From an uncultured Prevotella sp. (GTDB taxonomy: Bacteria > Bacteroidota > Bacteroidia > Bacteroidales > Bacteroidaceae), in NCBI GenBank assembly GCA_900314455.1, contig OMVI01000103.1, forward strand, positions 1-64,000: a DNA stretch of 64,000 bases, read 5' to 3'. Positions 60,762-64,000 of this stretch are shown one piece after another. Made by a program: the position numbers and the translations under genes. The notes beneath the pieces are model-generated. The model made no database searches. It saw only the letters and a list, made by a program, of their open reading frames with translations, and was not told where the DNA came from. Each line of letters begins with the position of its first letter. The first letter of the stretch is position 1.

Positions 60762-61457
60762 CTAAAGATAGAACTCGCCGGTGAGTTTACTGTACCATTC
60801 GGTCCTGTTTCCGTTGCCGTCGGTTAGGCATTGCGTTTCCTCTTCGGGGCTTGTGACGAATTGCGTGCTGTACTCCGCCATGAACCTCTTTGGCATTTTC
60901 TTCGGCGAAGTCTTTATTATAACTGTCTGTTTTGGTGTCATTCCGCAGAAAACGGCTTCCGAATCGAAGTCGTCCTTAAGGTCGCAAGGGGCTATTATGC
61001 ACAATGTTCCGGTCGGTTTGAGCAACTTTTGCGAGCTCTTCATCAGTTCACGGCAACTCAGAGTGTCAGCGTGCCGTGCCATGTTGCGCTGCTTGTAGGG
61101 CGATTTTAGAGAGTTCTGAAAGTACGGAGGATTGCAGACGATTGCGTCGTATTGCCCTTCGGTTGCTTCATCGGCAAGTTGCTGCAAGGAGATTTTCCTC
61201 GTTTCTATCCTGTCTTTGAAAGTCGTGGCATTGATGTTCGCCTTCGCCTGTCGGCAGGCGGCTTCGTCTATGTCGACTGCCGTTATGCAGGCGGATGGGA
61301 ACCGCTGCGCCATCATGAGTGCGATTATGCCCGTTCCCGTTCCGGCATCCAGTATGCTGTTGCCTCCCGACGCCCACGCACCGAGCAGGACACCGTCGGT
61401 TCCGACCTTCATCGCCGTTATATCGTCGTTGATTGTGAATTGCCGGAAAGTGAACAT
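60762..61457 (-). CDS. trmN6: tRNA1(Val) (adenine(37)-N6)-methyltransferase family
   Basis: The 231-residue class I methyltransferase has the SAM-binding GTDGVLLGAWAS and DAGTGTGIIALMMAQRF, and the catalytic NPPYFQ motif (AIVCNPPYFQNSL). The N-P-P-Y motif indicates an exocyclic amino methylation. It is the YfiC/TrmN6 type, acting on A37 of tRNA1(Val) in E. coli; a HemK-like protein release factor methylase is less likely by length. It starts 11 bases after the lipid kinase gene. Confidence 0.88.
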   Translation of the reverse strand: MFTFRQFTINDDITAMKVGTDGVLLGAWASGGNSILDAGTGTGIIALMMAQRFPSACITAVDIDEAACRQAKANINATTFKDRIETRKISLQQLADEATEGQYDAIVCNPPYFQNSLKSPYKQRNMARHADTLSCRELMKSSQKLLKPTGTLCIIAPCDLKDDFDSEAVFCGMTPKQTVIIKTSPKKMPKRFMAEYSTQFVTSPEEETQCLTDGNGNRTEWYSKLTGEFYL

Positions 61458-61468
61458 ATATAATAATG

Positions 61469-62485
61469 TTATATGGGGAGGTTTTTCTTGATGAGTTGCT
61501 GGAAGCGCTTGCCTTGTGAAGCTATGTCCATCCGCAGTCGGTCGATATCGTAGAATATCTCGGAGAATGCCGTCTGCACTGCATTTGGCTGTCTTGCGGC
61601 ACGGTTGGCATATGGATTTACGACAAGGTTGATGCCCTGCTTCTGCACGGCAACTTCAACATCGGATTTCGTCATCTTTGGGTCGCCGTCGAAATGGATA
61701 AGTCCTGGTTGCGAGCGGTGTATGAGTATCTTTTCAGCCTTGAAGGTTTTAATCTTTATGTTCTTGTCGAGAGTCTTGTTGAACAACTCTATTGCGACTT
61801 GTGGAGCTTCCAGTACGTCGAATGGTTTCATTATAATGATGTCCAAGAGACCATCGCTCATGGATGCCTGGGGAGCTATGAAGGCGTTGTTGCCATACTG
61901 TGAGGCGTTGGCAATGCTGACAAGGAATGCCTTGTAATGCTGTGAGCCGTTCTCGTCGATTATCTCGTAGGTTTCAGGCTTGTACTTAAGCCCCTCTTCG
62001 AGGACTTTCTGAACGTATGTGGCGACGCCACGCTTGCCGGCCTCCGCAAAGCGCATGCTGATGAAGGCGTCAAAGCCCATGCCGCATGTGCAGAAGAACG
62101 GCATGTCGTTTATCGTGCCGTAGTCAAGTGCGTGGACCTCGCCGACGTTGATGATGTCCATGACTTTCTCAAGGTTCATTGGTATCATGAGGTGACGGGC
62201 AAGACCGTTGCCGGAGCCGCAGGGCATTACTGCCATTGCCGTCTTGGTGTGGACGACACCGCGTCCTACTTCGTTGACGGTGCCATCGCCGCCAATGGCG
62301 ACAACGATATCGTCGCCGCGCTCGGCTGCCTGGTGTGCCAGCTCGGTGCCGTGACCGGCGTATTCCGTCTTCTCTAAGGTGTATGTATATTTTGTTTTGT
62401 CAAGTTTCCTGTCGATAAGTTCGGGTATTCCTGCCTTGTTAGCAGTTCCGGATATCGGGTTTAGTATAAATGTAATGTGCTTCAT
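61469..62485 (-). CDS. Diacylglycerol/sphingosine kinase-family lipid kinase
   Basis: The 338-residue DAGK-catalytic-fold kinase (YegS/DgkB class) has FILNPISGTANK at the start, the nucleotide motif VVAIGGDGTVNEVGRGVVH, and MAVMPCGSGNGLARHL. It phosphorylates a lipid hydroxyl, using ATP in the cytoplasm. The same fold covers diacylglycerol, sphingosine and ceramide kinases. It is divergent from serine palmitoyltransferase, which suggests a sphingoid substrate, but this is inference. It has a promoter at 62517-62547. Confidence 0.85.
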   Translation of the reverse strand: MKHITFILNPISGTANKAGIPELIDRKLDKTKYTYTLEKTEYAGHGTELAHQAAERGDDIVVAIGGDGTVNEVGRGVVHTKTAMAVMPCGSGNGLARHLMIPMNLEKVMDIINVGEVHALDYGTINDMPFFCTCGMGFDAFISMRFAEAGKRGVATYVQKVLEEGLKYKPETYEIIDENGSQHYKAFLVSIANASQYGNNAFIAPQASMSDGLLDIIIMKPFDVLEAPQVAIELFNKTLDKNIKIKTFKAEKILIHRSQPGLIHFDGDPKMTKSDVEVAVQKQGINLVVNPYANRAARQPNAVQTAFSEIFYDIDRLRMDIASQGKRFQQLIKKNLPI

Positions 62486-62516
62486 ATTGTGATGGAGGCT
62501 TGTTGGCTACAGATTG

Positions 62517-62547
62517 CAAAGGTACTGAAAACGAGTGAAATGACAAA
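62517..62547 (-). promoter_or_regulatory. Promoter of the lipid kinase operon
   Basis: On the minus strand, TTTG (62544-62547), a 19-base spacer and TACCTTTG (62517-62524). The surroundings are nearly the same as the typA promoter at 8917-8947. Confidence 0.75.
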
Positions 62548-62698
62548 GAAAATGAACCTTTAATCTTTTATCCGGATGTTCGGCAGATGTGTATTGTAAG
62601 ATAAATGTGTCTTCATCCGATGATTAAATGTTTCTGCTAAATGTGATAATAAAACAATATTTTTCTGATTTTTTTTAGGCAATATAAACAGTTTTTAT

Positions 62699-62706
62699 TA
62701 ACTTTG
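62699..62706 (+). promoter_or_regulatory. -7 box of the serine palmitoyltransferase gene
   Basis: TAACTTTG, 47 bases before ATG 62753. Confidence 0.6.
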
Positions 62707-62752
62707 CAGCCTAATTAATTAGTCGATATGCGACTACACCTATTGAAAACAA

Positions 62753-63943
62753 ATGGGACAATTACAAGAGAGGTATAAGAATTACCGGGAACCTCAAGAG
62801 TTTATGAAAAAGGGAATCTATCCCTATTTTCGTGAAATCACAAGTAAACAGAGCACAGAGGTTACTGACATCAATGGGCATAAGATACTTATGTTCGGGT
62901 CAAATGCCTATACAGGACTTACAAACGACCCACGCGTAATAAACGCAGCTCATAAGGCTTTGGACAAATATGGCTCCGGTTGCGCCGGAAGCCGTTTCCT
63001 TAACGGAACCCTCGACATCCATGTACAGTTGGAAAAGGAACTTGCGGAGTTTGAGCATAAGGACGATGCCCTTTGCTTTTCGATGGGCTTTGCCGTCAAT
63101 TCGGGTGTTCTCGAAACTGTTGTGGGACGCGGTGACTACATCATTTGCGACGACCGTGACCATGCAAGTATCGTCAACGGACGCCGTTTGAGCTTTGCTA
63201 CTCCGCTGCACTATAAGCACAATGACATGGAAGATCTCGAGCGTATCCTCAAAAAGCTGCCGCACGAGGCTATCAAGTTGATTGTCGTCGACGGAGTCTT
63301 CTCTATGGAGGGCGACTTGGCTAAGTTGCCGGAGATTGTTGAGCTTAAAAAGAAGTACAACTGCTCTTTGATGGTCGATGAGGCTCATGGTCTTGGCGTA
63401 TTCGGCAAGCAGGGTAGGGGCGTTTGCGACTACTTCGGTGTTACCGATGACGTAGACCTTATCATGGGAACGTTCTCAAAGAGCCTTGCTTCTATCGGTG
63501 GTTTCATTGCCGGTGATGCTGATACAATCAACTACATTAAGCACACTTGCCGTACATATATCTTCTCTGCAAGTGACACTCCGGCTGCAACAGCAGCTGC
63601 AATGGAGGCTCTTCACATCATTCAGGAGGAGCCAGAGCGTCAGGAACACTTGTGGAAAGTAACCAAGTATGCGCTTAAGCGTTTCCGTGAGGAAGGCTTT
63701 GAGATTGGCGATACGGAAAGTCCTATTATCCCGCTTTATGTCAGGGACACCACAAAGACATTCGTTGTGACAAAGCTCGCTTACGATGCCGGCGTATTCA
63801 TCAACCCTGTTATCCCTCCGGCATGTGCACCTCAGGATACGCTTGTACGCTTTGCGCTTATGGCAACTCATACAAAGGAGCAGGTCGAGGAAGGCGTTCT
63901 GCGTCTTAAGAAGGTATTCGTTGACCAGGGAATTATAAAGTAA
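62753..63943 (+). CDS. spt: Serine palmitoyltransferase (alpha-oxoamine synthase family)
   Basis: The 396-residue PLP enzyme condenses serine with an acyl-CoA to give 3-ketosphinganine, the first step of Bacteroidetes sphingolipid synthesis. Visible are GSNAYTGLTNDPRVI, the GSGCAGSRFLNGTLDIHVQLE substrate and PLP region, DDRDHASIVNG, VDEAHGLGVFGKQGRG and the Schiff-base Lys in GTFSKSLASIGGF. The family also includes glycine C-acetyltransferase (Kbl) and 8-amino-7-oxononanoate synthase. The N-terminal MKKGIYPYFR and the close match of the whole to Bacteroides Spt as I remember it favour Spt. Confidence 0.88.
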   Translation: MGQLQERYKNYREPQEFMKKGIYPYFREITSKQSTEVTDINGHKILMFGSNAYTGLTNDPRVINAAHKALDKYGSGCAGSRFLNGTLDIHVQLEKELAEFEHKDDALCFSMGFAVNSGVLETVVGRGDYIICDDRDHASIVNGRRLSFATPLHYKHNDMEDLERILKKLPHEAIKLIVVDGVFSMEGDLAKLPEIVELKKKYNCSLMVDEAHGLGVFGKQGRGVCDYFGVTDDVDLIMGTFSKSLASIGGFIAGDADTINYIKHTCRTYIFSASDTPAATAAAMEALHIIQEEPERQEHLWKVTKYALKRFREEGFEIGDTESPIIPLYVRDTTKTFVVTKLAYDAGVFINPVIPPACAPQDTLVRFALMATHTKEQVEEGVLRLKKVFVDQGIIK

Positions 63944-64000
63944 AACGTCTCTATTAGCCACTTCATCGGTGGCGATGAGATATAGATAAAAATTAAGGCA

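Noticed and set aside
1..64000. CRISPR array, tRNA, rRNA, prophage or insertion sequence
   Set aside because: I saw no regularly spaced direct repeats, cloverleaf-type segments, transposase, integrase or phage structural genes. The dispersed repeats found have no coding content.

Overview
The window comes from a Bacteroidales bacterium, most likely Prevotella or a close relative. The grounds are: a SusC/SusD pair, a ruvA-sprA arrangement with SprA of the type IX secretion system, a serine palmitoyltransferase, meso-diaminopimelate dehydrogenase, a DUF1599-DoxX-tpiA-SPOR-folE block, and promoters of the Bacteroidetes form TTTG-N19..21-TAnnTTTG in front of many genes. It looks like chromosomal housekeeping DNA. 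I see no rRNA, tRNA, CRISPR array, transposase, integrase or phage gene.

Layout. 1-4.3 kb: the end of a secreted BACON-like protein, a PIN-domain gene remnant broken by a palindromic repeat, an acyl-CoA thioesterase and a secreted M6 metalloprotease. 4.4-8.9 kb: tadA, yraN, birA, pyrH and typA. 9-13 kb: a BASS-family transporter, a Wzx-like flippase and a membrane-anchored phosphoesterase. 13.2-17.7 kb: an orphan SusC/SusD pair. 17.8-30 kb: a secreted C1B peptidase, ddh, the 7.5-kb sprA, ruvA and dacB. 30.1-31.7 kb: nadB. 32.3-34.7 kb: an MBOAT/SGNH acetylation pair. 34.7-39.6 kb: xth, folE, a SPOR protein, an in-frame DoxX-TpiA fusion and a DUF1599 protein. 39.7-43.3 kb: trmD and a LytS/LytTR two-component system. 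43.6-48.8 kb: an aromatic amino acid operon (pheA, aminotransferase, DAHP synthase-chorismate mutase, tyrA, nuclease) behind a Phe/Tyr leader peptide and attenuator. 48.8-52 kb: a TPR protein, galM and a small outer-membrane protein. 52-56.2 kb: a copper module (CopA-like ATPase, CopZ-like chaperone, HMA-AraC regulator). 56.4-62.5 kb: a glycosidase-like DUF4450 protein, a kinase-RapZ fusion, a small membrane protein, trmN6 and a lipid kinase, all in one direction. 62.7-63.9 kb: serine palmitoyltransferase, divergent from the lipid kinase.

How the parts connect. The aromatic operon carries the whole chorismate-to-Phe/Tyr branch plus its entry enzyme, and its leader has the elements of classical translation-coupled attenuation. 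SprA is the outer-membrane translocon for proteins with C-terminal sorting tails; the truncated first gene and the M6 protease both have such tails. The copper ATPase, chaperone and regulator each have an HMA-type CxxC motif. The ATPase is unusual because its nucleotide-binding domain is missing.

The other main theme is dispersed short repeats that collect where convergent genes end. There is a 40-bp unit that also occurs as two complete inverted-repeat elements, a three-copy element built on repeated TTTTTAATTTATTTTT, and a two-copy ~115-bp element, one copy of which is flanked by a perfect 19-bp inverted repeat. GC-rich or 40-bp copies overlap the 3' ends of birA and xth and encode a shared PSLPKG peptide.
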